Shown piece after piece: positions 8,697 through 17,439 of a DNA stretch of 64,000 nt. The notes under the pieces were generated by a model that was given only the letters and a program-made list of their open reading frames with translations, searched no databases and was not told the DNA's origin. The stretch's first letter is position 1. The number at the start of each line of letters is the position of its first letter. The stretch comes from Ruegeria atlantica. Lineage in GTDB: Bacteria > Pseudomonadota > Alphaproteobacteria > Rhodobacterales > Rhodobacteraceae. Location of the stretch: assembly GCF_013032455.1 (NCBI RefSeq), contig NZ_WQCF01000001.1, positions 682,001 to 746,000 on the forward strand, read 5' to 3'. A program made the translations under genes and the position numbers.

Positions 8697-9929
8697 ATGT
8701 ATGACCTTGCCGTAATGTGGGAATGGATCGCATTTTCCGTCCGCTGGCTGCACGTAATCACCGCAATGGCGTGGATTGGGGCATCATTCTACTTTATCGC
8801 GCTGGACCTCATGCTAAAGCCGAACCCCGCTCTGCCGGACGGGGCCTACGGTGAAGAATGGGAAGTACATGGGGGCGGTTTCTACCACACCGTCAAATAT
8901 CTGGTGGCGCCAGCCCGGATGCCTGAACATCTGACCTGGCACAAATGGCAAAGCTATACAACGTGGCTCTCGGGAGCGGCCTTGCTCATGATCATCTATT
9001 GGGTCGGCGGCGAGTTGTTCCTGCTTGATCCGACCAAAGCGGACCTGGCGCTGTGGCAGGGGATTCTGATCTCAGGCGGATCGCTGACGATTGGTTGGCT
9101 GCTCTACGATCAGATGTGCAAATCGAAGCTGAGCGATCACCCAACTGTTCTGATGCTGCTGTTGTTCTTAATCCTCGTGATCATGTCCTGGGGCTACAAC
9201 CAGATCTTCACGGGTCGCGCCGCGCTTTTACATCTTGGCGCCTTCACCGCGACGATCATGACAGCGAATGTGTTCTTCCAGATCATGCCAAACCAGCGGA
9301 TCGTGGTCGAAGACCTCAAGGCCGGCCGGACGCCTGACGCCAAATACGGCAAGATCGCCAAGGTACGCTCTACGCACAACAACTATCTGACTTTGCCGGT
9401 CGTGTTCCTGATGCTGTCGAACCACTATCCGCTGGCTTTCGGTACCGAATATTCGTGGATCATAGCCAGCCTGATCTTCCTGACTGGCGTCACCATCCGT
9501 CACTACTTCAACACTATGCACGCAACCGGGAAGGGCCCGCACTGGACCTGGGCTGTCACGGTTCTGCTTATGGTCGTAATCGCCTGGCTGTCTTCGGTCA
9601 GAAACGGAGAGACATGGGAAGACGCCGAAGCACGTGAGCTGACGCCATATGAGCAGAAATATGCGTCAGCCGCGGGGTTCGAAGAAGCTTACGACACAGT
9701 CTTGGGCAATTGCTCAATGTGCCATGCCCGCGAACCGGTATATGGAACGATGAAATGGGCTCCAAAAAAGGTTTACCTTGAAACACCCGGTGACGTTGCC
9801 CGCCAGGCCGACCAGATCTATCTGCAGGCCGGGATTAGCCACGCGATGCCTCCACCATCAGCGGTTCAGATGGACGAAGATGCGCGTCAAACAATCATCG
9901 CATGGGTGCGTGAAGTCAGGGATCAGTAG
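8697..9929 (+). CDS. puuD: membrane-bound urate hydroxylase with C-terminal cytochrome c
   Basis: A 410-residue PuuD-type protein that oxidises urate to 5-hydroxyisourate in the inner membrane. The N-terminal part has about eight hydrophobic helices with histidines in WLHVITAMAWIGASF and the following helices. The C-terminal part (from about residue 320) is a cytochrome c domain with heme motif NCSMCHAREP and a MPPP methionine-ligand motif, so electrons go to the respiratory chain instead of directly to O2. I chose ATG 8697 (GGGAG seven bases upstream) because MYDLAVMWEWIAFSVRW is the family's start; the frame is open 26 codons further. It ends at a bidirectional terminator. Confidence 0.93.
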   Translation: MYDLAVMWEWIAFSVRWLHVITAMAWIGASFYFIALDLMLKPNPALPDGAYGEEWEVHGGGFYHTVKYLVAPARMPEHLTWHKWQSYTTWLSGAALLMIIYWVGGELFLLDPTKADLALWQGILISGGSLTIGWLLYDQMCKSKLSDHPTVLMLLLFLILVIMSWGYNQIFTGRAALLHLGAFTATIMTANVFFQIMPNQRIVVEDLKAGRTPDAKYGKIAKVRSTHNNYLTLPVVFLMLSNHYPLAFGTEYSWIIASLIFLTGVTIRHYFNTMHATGKGPHWTWAVTVLLMVVIAWLSSVRNGETWEDAEARELTPYEQKYASAAGFEEAYDTVLGNCSMCHAREPVYGTMKWAPKKVYLETPGDVARQADQIYLQAGISHAMPPPSAVQMDEDARQTIIAWVREVRDQ

Positions 9930-9952
9930 ACGCCTCATATCCGAGAAATGAC

Positions 9953-9982
9953 AAAACTGGGTTCTTTGGCCCAGTTTTTTTT
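9953..9982. terminator. bidirectional intrinsic terminator between puuD and lysR copy 2
   Basis: AAAACTGGG (9953-9961) pairs with CCCAGTTTT (9970-9978), with A-rich sequence to the left and T-rich sequence to the right, so it can terminate the convergent puuD and LysR transcripts. The pairing extends through GACA/TGTC outside the core stem. Confidence 0.85.
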
Positions 9983-9993
9983 GTCATTTGAAG

Positions 9994-10896
9994 CTACGCA
10001 AAGAACCGTTTGCTGTGTTGCGCAATATGTTCCACGAAAAGACGCACCTTGGGGTCCTGAAGTTTTTTGTGTGGATAGAGACATCCGAAAATTGTCGGCA
10101 AAGGTGGCGTCTCTGGTAGGACCTCCACCAATCGACCATCGTCGAGATATTCCCGCACGTCAAAGCGCGGCTTGTTGACGACTCCCTTGCCTGCCAAGGC
10201 CCAGTCGGTCAGCACATCTCCATCATCTGCATCGTATTTGCCGCGAACCTCGAGTTTTCGTGGGCCCATATCGGTTCGGAGGGTCCAGAAATATTCCGGA
10301 GACCTTGGATAACGCAACAAAAGGCAGTTGTGGGGCGCATACAACAGGTCGTCTGGTGTCTTGGGTGTACCAAACTTTGATAAGTAATCGGGCGAGGCAC
10401 ATAAAATACGATCACAATCTGCGAACTTCCGCAGTTTCATCGTGGAGTCGCTGGGCTCACCAATGAAAAATGCGATGTCTAAACCATCAGCCAATATGTC
10501 CACCTTGCGGTCGGACAGGCGCATCCGAATCTCTGTTTCCGGGTAAAGATCCGAGAAATCCGGGACCAGAGGCGCAACTATTCTGCGCCCGACACCCAGC
10601 GGCGCGGTGATACGAATGGCACCTCGGGGGGCGTCGGAAAAGCTGGCGACACGCGCTTCGGCGTGATCAAGCGCCAGCAAGACGGCTTTAGCTTCATCAT
10701 AAAAAACCGTCCCGACTTCGGTCGGAGTCATCGACCGGGTCGTTCTATTGAACAGCCGCACGCCCAAATGGTTCTCAAGTTCTTTCAAACGTTTGCTGGC
10801 CACGGCCGGGGTCAAACGCAGGTCGCGCCCCCCTGACGTGATACTGCCCAGCTCCATCACTCTGACGAAGACACGCAGGCTTTCAATGTACGACAT
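9994..10896 (-). CDS. LysR-family transcriptional regulator (purine cluster, copy 2)
   Basis: A 300-residue LysR-type regulator, with HTH in residues 1-60 (GSITSGGRDLRLTPAVASKR) and an effector domain with APLGVGRRIVAP. It is divergent from xdhA across 155 bases, with a perfect 19-base palindrome between them. GGGAGG precedes the ATG by five bases. It is a paralogue of the LysR gene at 7675-8595. I infer control of the xdhABC-permease-guaD operon; whether it activates or represses, and by which purine, cannot be read here. Confidence 0.9.
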   Translation of the reverse strand: MSYIESLRVFVRVMELGSITSGGRDLRLTPAVASKRLKELENHLGVRLFNRTTRSMTPTEVGTVFYDEAKAVLLALDHAEARVASFSDAPRGAIRITAPLGVGRRIVAPLVPDFSDLYPETEIRMRLSDRKVDILADGLDIAFFIGEPSDSTMKLRKFADCDRILCASPDYLSKFGTPKTPDDLLYAPHNCLLLRYPRSPEYFWTLRTDMGPRKLEVRGKYDADDGDVLTDWALAGKGVVNKPRFDVREYLDDGRLVEVLPETPPLPTIFGCLYPHKKLQDPKVRLFVEHIAQHSKRFFA

Positions 10897-10939
10897 TTGA
10901 TCCTCCCGATGGGGAAAGACTGCGCCAAGTCATTTCCTT

Positions 10940-10958
10940 TTTCAACGATCCGTTGAAA
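10940..10958. promoter_or_regulatory. perfect palindromic operator candidate, lysR copy 2 / xdhA
   Basis: TTTCAACG-ATC-CGTTGAAA is a perfect 8-bp inverted repeat with a three-base centre, located 43 bases upstream of the LysR start and 93 bases upstream of xdhA. It contains the T-N11-A arrangement typical of LysR sites. It is the strongest dyad in the gap and is the likely autoregulatory and xdh control site. Confidence 0.6.
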
Positions 10959-11051
10959 GTATTTGCCGATTCTGACAATTTTCTGACCCAATCGTTGCTT
11001 CTATGGTCCTCCCCGATCACCCGTCGAAAGACTGGGCAAAGGGAGAATACC

Positions 11052-12515
11052 ATGACGCATCGCACCGACATCCAGTTTGTCCTCAACGGCAAGGATGTGT
11101 CCGTCCCAAGCGTATCGGCAGACCAGACACTTCTGGATTTCCTGCGTTTGGAACGTCGACTGACAGGAACGAAAGAAGGCTGCGCCGAGGGCGATTGCGG
11201 TGCATGTACCGTACTTGTCGGACGACTTGGCGACGGTGGTTTGACCTATGTTCCGGTGAATGCCTGTATCCGGTTTCTTGCCTCTGTCGATGGCTGTCAT
11301 GTCGTAACGGTGGAACACCTGTCTGGCCCGGACGGTCGTCTACATCCAGTTCAGCAGGCGATGATCGATCATCATGGCAGCCAGTGCGGGTTCTGCACAC
11401 CGGGTTTCGTCATGGCACTATACGCGCTTTGGATGCAAACCCCCGAGCCGACCGAAGCGCAGGTCGAAACCGCGCTGCAGGGCAACCTGTGCCGCTGCAC
11501 CGGGTATGAACCAATCATCCGCGCCGCCGTCGCTGTCAGCCGCTATGGTACCCCGGCATCGGATCACCTGAATATTGAACGAGATGCCATGACCGCGCGT
11601 TTGGCGGCCCTCAAAGACGGACGGCGTGTTGTATCCGGACCCGAGGATAGCCTGAGCATCCTCCCGTCCAGTGTCGATGATCTTGCCGAGTGTCTGCAAA
11701 CCTATCCAAATGCCACGATCGTTGCTGGCGCCACGGATGTGGGTCTTTGGGTGACCAAGTTCCTGCGCAACATCGGGCCCGCTATTTTCACGGGTCACCT
11801 CGAAGACCTGAAAACCGTCAAAAGACAGGGTTCCCTCCTCCTGATCGGTGCTGGCGCCAGCTACACCGATTGCCAGGACCTCCTGTCAGAGCACTTGCCA
11901 CACCTGTCCTCCTACTGGGATCGCATCGCAGGGTGGCAGGTGCGTAATATGGGAACTGTCGGCGGAAACATCGCCAACGGTTCACCCATCGGGGACACGC
12001 CGCCGGTTCTTATCGCGCTTGGGGCGGAAATTACGCTGCGACGTGGTTCAGACAAGCGAACTGTGCCTCTCGAGGAATTCTTCATCGATTATGGCAAGCA
12101 AGATCGCCAACCCGACGAATTTGTCGAAAGCATCCGTGTGCCCCTGCCCGGGTCCAACGATCTGGATGCAGCCTATAAGATTTCGAAGCGCCGTGATGAA
12201 GACATCTCTTCCGTGGCTGCCGGTGTCCACATGACGGTTACCGACGGAGCTATCAGCAACGCCCGCATCGCATTCGGCGGCATGGCCGCCACGCCCAAAC
12301 GCGCAACTGCCGCCGAAGCGGCACTAAACGGCAAACCATGGACGCGTGAAAGTTTTGAAGCGGCGGCGCTGGCGCTGACCGAGGACTACAAACCTCTGAC
12401 AGATTGGCGAGCGTCTTCCGACTACCGAATGCTCACCGCACAAAACCTGCTGCGCCGGTTCTTCCTTGAAAACGACGCCCAGACCGACACCCCCGTTCAG
12501 CTGGCTTTCGCCTAA
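11052..12515 (+). CDS. xdhA: xanthine dehydrogenase small subunit (2Fe-2S/FAD)
   Basis: A 487-residue electron-transfer subunit of a heterotetrameric xanthine dehydrogenase that oxidises hypoxanthine and xanthine to urate. A plant-type ferredoxin domain carries GCAEGDCGACTVL, an alpha-helical 2Fe-2S domain carries GSQCGFCTPGF and LCRCTGYEPI, and an FAD domain (from about residue 190) carries the nucleotide loop VAGATDVGLWV and the later TVGGNIANGSPIGD. I use ATG 11052, preceded by GGGAGA, because the product then starts with the ferredoxin strand; the frame is open 33 codons upstream without support. It is first in the operon xdhA-xdhB-xdhC-permease-guaD. Confidence 0.95.
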   Translation: MTHRTDIQFVLNGKDVSVPSVSADQTLLDFLRLERRLTGTKEGCAEGDCGACTVLVGRLGDGGLTYVPVNACIRFLASVDGCHVVTVEHLSGPDGRLHPVQQAMIDHHGSQCGFCTPGFVMALYALWMQTPEPTEAQVETALQGNLCRCTGYEPIIRAAVAVSRYGTPASDHLNIERDAMTARLAALKDGRRVVSGPEDSLSILPSSVDDLAECLQTYPNATIVAGATDVGLWVTKFLRNIGPAIFTGHLEDLKTVKRQGSLLLIGAGASYTDCQDLLSEHLPHLSSYWDRIAGWQVRNMGTVGGNIANGSPIGDTPPVLIALGAEITLRRGSDKRTVPLEEFFIDYGKQDRQPDEFVESIRVPLPGSNDLDAAYKISKRRDEDISSVAAGVHMTVTDGAISNARIAFGGMAATPKRATAAEAALNGKPWTRESFEAAALALTEDYKPLTDWRASSDYRMLTAQNLLRRFFLENDAQTDTPVQLAFA

Positions 12516-12530
12516 TAGGGAGACGAAAAG

Positions 12531-14849
12531 ATGAAAGATTACGTTTCCATCATTGGGGCGGCCCACACCAACGTGAACCACGACAGCGCGATCAAGCATG
12601 TCACAGGACGGGCTGATTACACTGACGACATTGCTCAGCCCGAAGGCACCTTGCACGCATACCTTGGTGTGTCCGACGTCGCGCATGCCAAACTGATGGG
12701 CATCGATTTCACTGAAGTGCTGGCCACGCCTGGGGTCGTGGGTGTCCTGACCGCTGACGATGTACCGGGGGCCAATGACATCAGCCCAACACACCTGAAC
12801 GACGAACCGGTTTTCCCGACTGACGCTATTCAGTTTCACGGACAACCTTTGTTCGCTGTGGTTGCCGAAACCCGCGACATCGCGCGCCGCGCTGCGGAAT
12901 TGGCGAAGATTGAATACGAAACACTGCCCCATGCGCTGGACCCGATCGCCGCGCAGGAGGCCGGATACCCGCATGTCACAGCACCGCTCAAGCTTGAGCG
13001 CGGTGACGTTACCCCAGCACAGGCGACCGCGCCGAACCGGATCAAGGGCCGGATGAATGTCGGCGGCCAGGATCACATGTACCTCGAAGGTCACATCGCC
13101 TTTGCCATTCCGGGCGAAGACGACGAGGTGGTCGTGCATTGCTCGACCCAGCACCCGTCTGAGGCGCAGCATATGGTGGCGCATGTTCTTGGGGTGCCGT
13201 CCAACGCGGTTGTGGTCAATGTGCGCCGCATGGGTGGAGGATTTGGCGGCAAGGAAAGCCAGATGAACCTGTTCTGCGCCGTTGCAGCTATGGCCGCCAA
13301 AAAGTGGAACCGCGCCGTTAAAATCCGCCCCGACCGGGATCAGGATATGACCGCAACCGGCAAACGCCATGACTTTGTCATCGACTACGATGTCGCCTTT
13401 GACGACGATGGCCGCATTCAGGCCGTCGAAGGCAGTTTTGCCGCACGCTGCGGGTTCTCGGCGGACCTGTCCGGCCCCGTGACCGACCGGGCGCTTTTCC
13501 ATGCGGACAACGCCTATTTCTATCCGAATGTGCGCCTGAACAGCCATCCTATGAAAACCAACACCGTTTCGAACACTGCGTTCCGTGGGTTTGGCGGGCC
13601 GCAAGGCGTGATCGCGGCAGAGCGGATGATCGAAGAGATTGCCTATGCCACCGGACAAGACCCGCTGGATGTGCGCAAGGCCAATTTCTACGGCACCGAG
13701 GACCGCAACATAACCCCGTACCACCAAGAGGTCGAAGACAGCATCCTCGACCGGTTGGTCGGAGAGCTGGAAGAGACGTCCGAATACCGCAAGCGCCGTC
13801 AGGACATCATTGAGTTCAATAAAACATCGCCGATCCTGAAAAAAGGCATCGCGCTGACACCCGTCAAGTTTGGCATCTCCTTTACGGCGACCTGGTACAA
13901 TCAGGCCGGTGCGCTGGTGCATGTTTACAATGACGGTTCGATCCACCTGAACCACGGCGGCACTGAAATGGGGCAAGGCCTCAACACCAAGGTTGCGCAG
14001 GTCGTGGCCGAGGCGTTTCAGGTTGATTTCAGCCGGATCAAGATTACCAAGACGACGACGGAGAAGGTTCCAAATACCTCAGCCACTGCGGCCTCCAGCG
14101 GAACCGATCTGAATGGCATGGCGGCGCTGAACGCCGTCGAGCAAATCAAGGAACGTCTGGTAAAATTCGCCGCTGAAAAATGGGATGTCGCCCCCGAGGA
14201 CGTGACCTTTCACGCCAATCAGGTGCATATTGGCCAAGAGGTTCTGCCGTTCGATGCGTTCATCAAGCAAGCCTATCTGGCGCGTGTGCAGCTGTCGGCA
14301 GCCGGGTTCTACAAAACGCCGAAAATCCACTGGGATCGCGCAAAGGGGCAAGGCCGCCCGTTCTACTACTACGCCTATGGTGCGTCATGCTCCGAGGTGA
14401 CGATTGACACCCTGACTGGTGAGTACCGCGTCGACCGTACAGATGTGCTGCACGATGTCGGGCGCTCGTTGAACCCTGTGCTCGACAAGGGGCAGGTCGA
14501 AGGCGCGTTTATTCAGGGCATGGGATGGCTGACCACCGAAGAGCTTTGGTGGGATGATGCCGGTCGGCTGCGCACTCATGCGCCGTCCACCTACAAGATC
14601 CCGCTGGCGTCCGACCGCCCGCGCATCTTCAATGTGAACCTCGCTGATTGGTCGGAGAACCGCGAGTTGACGATCAAACGGTCCAAAGCGGTTGGCGAGC
14701 CGCCGTTCATGCTGGGCATTTCGGTTCTCGAGGCTCTGTCGATGGCCGTGGCCTCGGTTGCCGACTACCAGGAATGCCCGCGCCTTGACGCTCCGGCCAC
14801 CCCTGAGCGTGTGCTGATGGCTGTTACACGGCTGCAAGAAGGTTCCTAA
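12531..14849 (+). CDS. xdhB: xanthine dehydrogenase molybdopterin-binding subunit
   Basis: A 772-residue molybdenum hydroxylase catalytic subunit. Conserved stretches include the substrate-pocket region QDHMYLEGHIA, RRMGGGFGGKESQ, the arginine-containing NTAFRGFGGPQG, the cofactor loop GGTEMGQGLNTK and the C-terminal catalytic glutamate motif VGEPPFMLG. It oxidises purines at the Mo centre and passes electrons to XdhA. It starts 15 bases after xdhA, with GGGAG upstream. Length is normal for a stand-alone large subunit. Confidence 0.95.
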   Translation: MKDYVSIIGAAHTNVNHDSAIKHVTGRADYTDDIAQPEGTLHAYLGVSDVAHAKLMGIDFTEVLATPGVVGVLTADDVPGANDISPTHLNDEPVFPTDAIQFHGQPLFAVVAETRDIARRAAELAKIEYETLPHALDPIAAQEAGYPHVTAPLKLERGDVTPAQATAPNRIKGRMNVGGQDHMYLEGHIAFAIPGEDDEVVVHCSTQHPSEAQHMVAHVLGVPSNAVVVNVRRMGGGFGGKESQMNLFCAVAAMAAKKWNRAVKIRPDRDQDMTATGKRHDFVIDYDVAFDDDGRIQAVEGSFAARCGFSADLSGPVTDRALFHADNAYFYPNVRLNSHPMKTNTVSNTAFRGFGGPQGVIAAERMIEEIAYATGQDPLDVRKANFYGTEDRNITPYHQEVEDSILDRLVGELEETSEYRKRRQDIIEFNKTSPILKKGIALTPVKFGISFTATWYNQAGALVHVYNDGSIHLNHGGTEMGQGLNTKVAQVVAEAFQVDFSRIKITKTTTEKVPNTSATAASSGTDLNGMAALNAVEQIKERLVKFAAEKWDVAPEDVTFHANQVHIGQEVLPFDAFIKQAYLARVQLSAAGFYKTPKIHWDRAKGQGRPFYYYAYGASCSEVTIDTLTGEYRVDRTDVLHDVGRSLNPVLDKGQVEGAFIQGMGWLTTEELWWDDAGRLRTHAPSTYKIPLASDRPRIFNVNLADWSENRELTIKRSKAVGEPPFMLGISVLEALSMAVASVADYQECPRLDAPATPERVLMAVTRLQEGS

Positions 14850-14852
14850 GCC

Positions 14853-15731
14853 ATGGCTGCCCCGGGTTCCCTGAACGAATTTCTGTCCGCTCAGCGTTGC
14901 GTTATCCAAGTCGCCCTTACGCGTGTGCGCGGGTCTTCTCCGCGCAATGAGGGGACAGAGATGTTCGTGGCTCCGAAGGCGCTTTGGGGAACAATTGGTG
15001 GCGGGCAATTGGAGTTCATGGCTATCAATGCCGCGCGGGACATGCTGCGTGACGGCACGCTGCACCAGAATTTGGATGTGCCTCTTGGCCCTGAAATCGG
15101 GCAATGCTGCGGTGGTCGCGTCGAATTGAAGCTGACTCGTATGCGTGTGTCAGACAAATGGGCAGCAACGGAACGTGCTGCCCGGCGGGACGAAGCTTTG
15201 CCACATGTCTATGTGATGGGCGCGGGCCACGTGGGGCGCGCTTTGGCCAATCAGCTTCAGCATCTGCCAGTGCGCTGCATCCTCGTCGACACCAGACCCG
15301 AAGAGGTCGAACTTTGCACAGCCAATGTCGAAACCCGCGTCAGCGCAATCCCCGAGACGGATATCTGGGGTGCGCCTGCGGGCAGCGCCTTTATCGTTCT
15401 GACTCACGATCACGGGCTTGATTTCCTGCTGACATCCGCCGCGCTGGAACGTCAGGACGCCGCTTATGTGGGGATGATCGGGTCCGCCACCAAGCGGGTC
15501 AAGCTCAGAAACTGGGCGCACAAGAACTGTGACGGACAGTCAATCGAACATTTGAAATGCCCCATCGGGGCTAGCGGTAGCCGCGACAAGCGGCCCAGCG
15601 TCATCGCCGCCTTCGTGGTGGCCGAGGTGATGGCTGAATTGACCTCTGAAACTGCCGCGACCGCCCTGACCGGGGCAACCCAAGCGCCCCTGGTGGGCCA
15701 CCATCACGACCGGAAAGGGAGATCGGCCTGA
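14853..15731 (+). CDS. xdhC: xanthine dehydrogenase accessory protein XdhC
   Basis: A 292-residue XdhC/CoxI-family chaperone that helps insert the sulfurated molybdenum cofactor into XdhB. The N-terminal domain has TIGGGQLEF followed by the cysteine region IGQCCGG, and the C-terminal Rossmann-like domain has VMGAGHVGRAL and YVGMIGSATKR. It begins three bases after xdhB. The stop codon sits inside a perfect hairpin that separates it from the permease gene. Confidence 0.93.
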   Translation: MAAPGSLNEFLSAQRCVIQVALTRVRGSSPRNEGTEMFVAPKALWGTIGGGQLEFMAINAARDMLRDGTLHQNLDVPLGPEIGQCCGGRVELKLTRMRVSDKWAATERAARRDEALPHVYVMGAGHVGRALANQLQHLPVRCILVDTRPEEVELCTANVETRVSAIPETDIWGAPAGSAFIVLTHDHGLDFLLTSAALERQDAAYVGMIGSATKRVKLRNWAHKNCDGQSIEHLKCPIGASGSRDKRPSVIAAFVVAEVMAELTSETAATALTGATQAPLVGHHHDRKGRSA

Positions 15732-15744
15732 CATCCGTCAGGCC
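15725..15744 (+). other. hairpin overlapping the xdhC stop codon
   Basis: GGCCTGAC (15725-15732), loop ATCC, GTCAGGCC (15737-15744), a perfect 8-bp stem with no T tract after it. It covers the xdhC stop and precedes the permease ribosome site AGGAGGAG. It may reduce readthrough or protect the upstream mRNA. Confidence 0.5.
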
Positions 15745-15774
15745 ATTCCGGTCACATCAGAGGAGGAGACCGTC

Positions 15775-17376
15775 ATGGACGGGAGGACCTACGACTACAA
15801 GCTGTTTACCCGCAGCGATTTCAGCGCTTTCTGGGCGCTGTTTACCGACAACCTAGTAAATTTGCTGATCCTGTCAGGGGTCTGCCAGTTCGTGTTTCAA
15901 ATGCCCGCGGAAATCGTCTTTGGCCGCATCGTTCCCGGTGCCGCCGTCGCGATTTTGGCCGGTGTCGCCGTCTACACATACCTCGCCAAATGGGCCGCTA
16001 CTGCTCAAGGTAAAGATGTAACCGCATTGCCTTACGGTATCTCGACACCGGTTATGTTCGTCTACCTGTTTGGTGTTATCGGACCGATCTATTGGGCAAC
16101 CAATGACCCGATGCTTGCATGGCAAGTGGGTATCGGAGCCGGTTTCATGGGCGGCATCGTTGCGGCCTTGGGCGCCATCGTTGGGCCATACCTCAAGCGG
16201 ATCACACCCCGCGCCGGTATGCTGGGTACGCTTTGCGGCATCGCCTTGGTCTTCATCGGTTCAGTGCCACTGGCCGAAGTTTTCGAAAACCCCATCATTG
16301 GTTTTACTTCGCTGCTGTTCATCCTCTGGGGCCTGATCGGTCGTTTCCGCCTCCCGCGCAACGTCCCTGCAGGTCTGGTTGCGATTGCTGCAGGTACGGT
16401 AATCGCTCTTATCCTTGGTGAGTCCAAGATCGACGTGAGCGGCATCGGTTTCTATCCGCCGATCCCCTATATCGGCGACCTCATTGCCGGTGTGCAGTAC
16501 CTCTTCGCAAACCCCGAACTGTTTCTGGTGCTGATCCCTGTGCAAATCTACAACTTCATCGAAACGATGAACAATGTGGAGTCGGCCGAGGCCGCAGGTG
16601 ACCACTACCCGGTCGGACTGTGCCAGGTCACAGATGGCGCGGGCACGATGCTGGGCGCGCTGTTTGGATCGCCCTTCCCAACCACGGTTTACATCGGTCA
16701 TCCGGCTTACAAACGGCTTGATGCACATGCAGGTTACATCGTCGGCGTCGCCGTCGTGATTGCCGCTGCTGCGTTCCTAGGCTTCCTGTCTTTCCTTGCG
16801 GGCCTTATCCCGATTGCCGCAGCTGCTCCGGTACTGGTCTTTGTCTCAGTTAGCCTGATCACCAATACAGCCTGGGCTGTGAAGCCGATGCACATGGCTG
16901 CAGTATCCTTTGCGATCCTGCCCCACATCTCGGCTTTCCTGATGGTTAAGTGGGGATCACTGATGAACGCGTTGCGTAGCACCGGTGTCGAAGGCTTGCC
17001 CTCGCTGGGTGACGAAGGTCTGACCGCAGCACTACTGATGGAAGGTGCTCATTACGAAGGTCACTTGGCGCTGAGCCAAGGCGCGATCATCACCGGTCTG
17101 GTCTGGGGTGCAATCGTGGCTGACGTGATTGACGGCCGTTTCCGGATGGCAGGGGCGTTTGCTGCCGCTGGCGGGCTGATGTCTGCCGTAGGGATCATTC
17201 ACTCCTACACACTGCAGATGCCTCAGTTCGACGGAATCACCATCGGCTACCTGATCATTGGTGCGTTCCTCTACGTTTACCCAATGTTCGCGCCCAAAGA
17301 GGACCTGGAGCATCGCGTCATCGTACCGGATGAGCCCGATCTGATCGACGACGACTCGCCTGCACAACAGGCCTGA
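15775..17376 (+). CDS. purine permease of the xanthine/uracil (NCS2-like) superfamily
   Basis: A 533-residue polytopic membrane protein. It has repeated hydrophobic segments and motifs such as ALPYGISTPVMFVYLFG near the start and GALFGSPFPTTVYIGHPAY in the second half, the latter matching the substrate-site helix of AzgA/NCS2-type carriers. It is likely to import purine bases or urate, judging from its place between xdhC and guanine deaminase. It is unrelated at the motif level to the permease at 3796-5220, so the cluster has two different purine-type carriers. The ribosome site AGGAGGAG is strong. Confidence 0.8.
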   Translation: MDGRTYDYKLFTRSDFSAFWALFTDNLVNLLILSGVCQFVFQMPAEIVFGRIVPGAAVAILAGVAVYTYLAKWAATAQGKDVTALPYGISTPVMFVYLFGVIGPIYWATNDPMLAWQVGIGAGFMGGIVAALGAIVGPYLKRITPRAGMLGTLCGIALVFIGSVPLAEVFENPIIGFTSLLFILWGLIGRFRLPRNVPAGLVAIAAGTVIALILGESKIDVSGIGFYPPIPYIGDLIAGVQYLFANPELFLVLIPVQIYNFIETMNNVESAEAAGDHYPVGLCQVTDGAGTMLGALFGSPFPTTVYIGHPAYKRLDAHAGYIVGVAVVIAAAAFLGFLSFLAGLIPIAAAAPVLVFVSVSLITNTAWAVKPMHMAAVSFAILPHISAFLMVKWGSLMNALRSTGVEGLPSLGDEGLTAALLMEGAHYEGHLALSQGAIITGLVWGAIVADVIDGRFRMAGAFAAAGGLMSAVGIIHSYTLQMPQFDGITIGYLIIGAFLYVYPMFAPKEDLEHRVIVPDEPDLIDDDSPAQQA

Positions 17377-17384
17377 TCCTTAAA

Positions 17385-17406
17385 GGGGCAGTCGCACGAC
17401 TGCCCC
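17385..17406 (+). other. hairpin between permease and guaD
   Basis: GGGGCAGTCG (17385-17394) pairs perfectly with CGACTGCCCC (17397-17406). No T tract follows. It starts nine bases after the permease stop and could be a partial terminator or an mRNA-stabilising element inside the operon. Confidence 0.5.
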
Positions 17407-17439
17407 CTACCCCTCCATTCCGCTATAACGAGACCCTCA

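Noticed and set aside
12324-13976. 550-residue open frame antisense to xdhB
   Set aside because: It is a shadow of the high-GC xdhB codons: no start context, Arg/His/Gly-rich composition and no recognisable domain.
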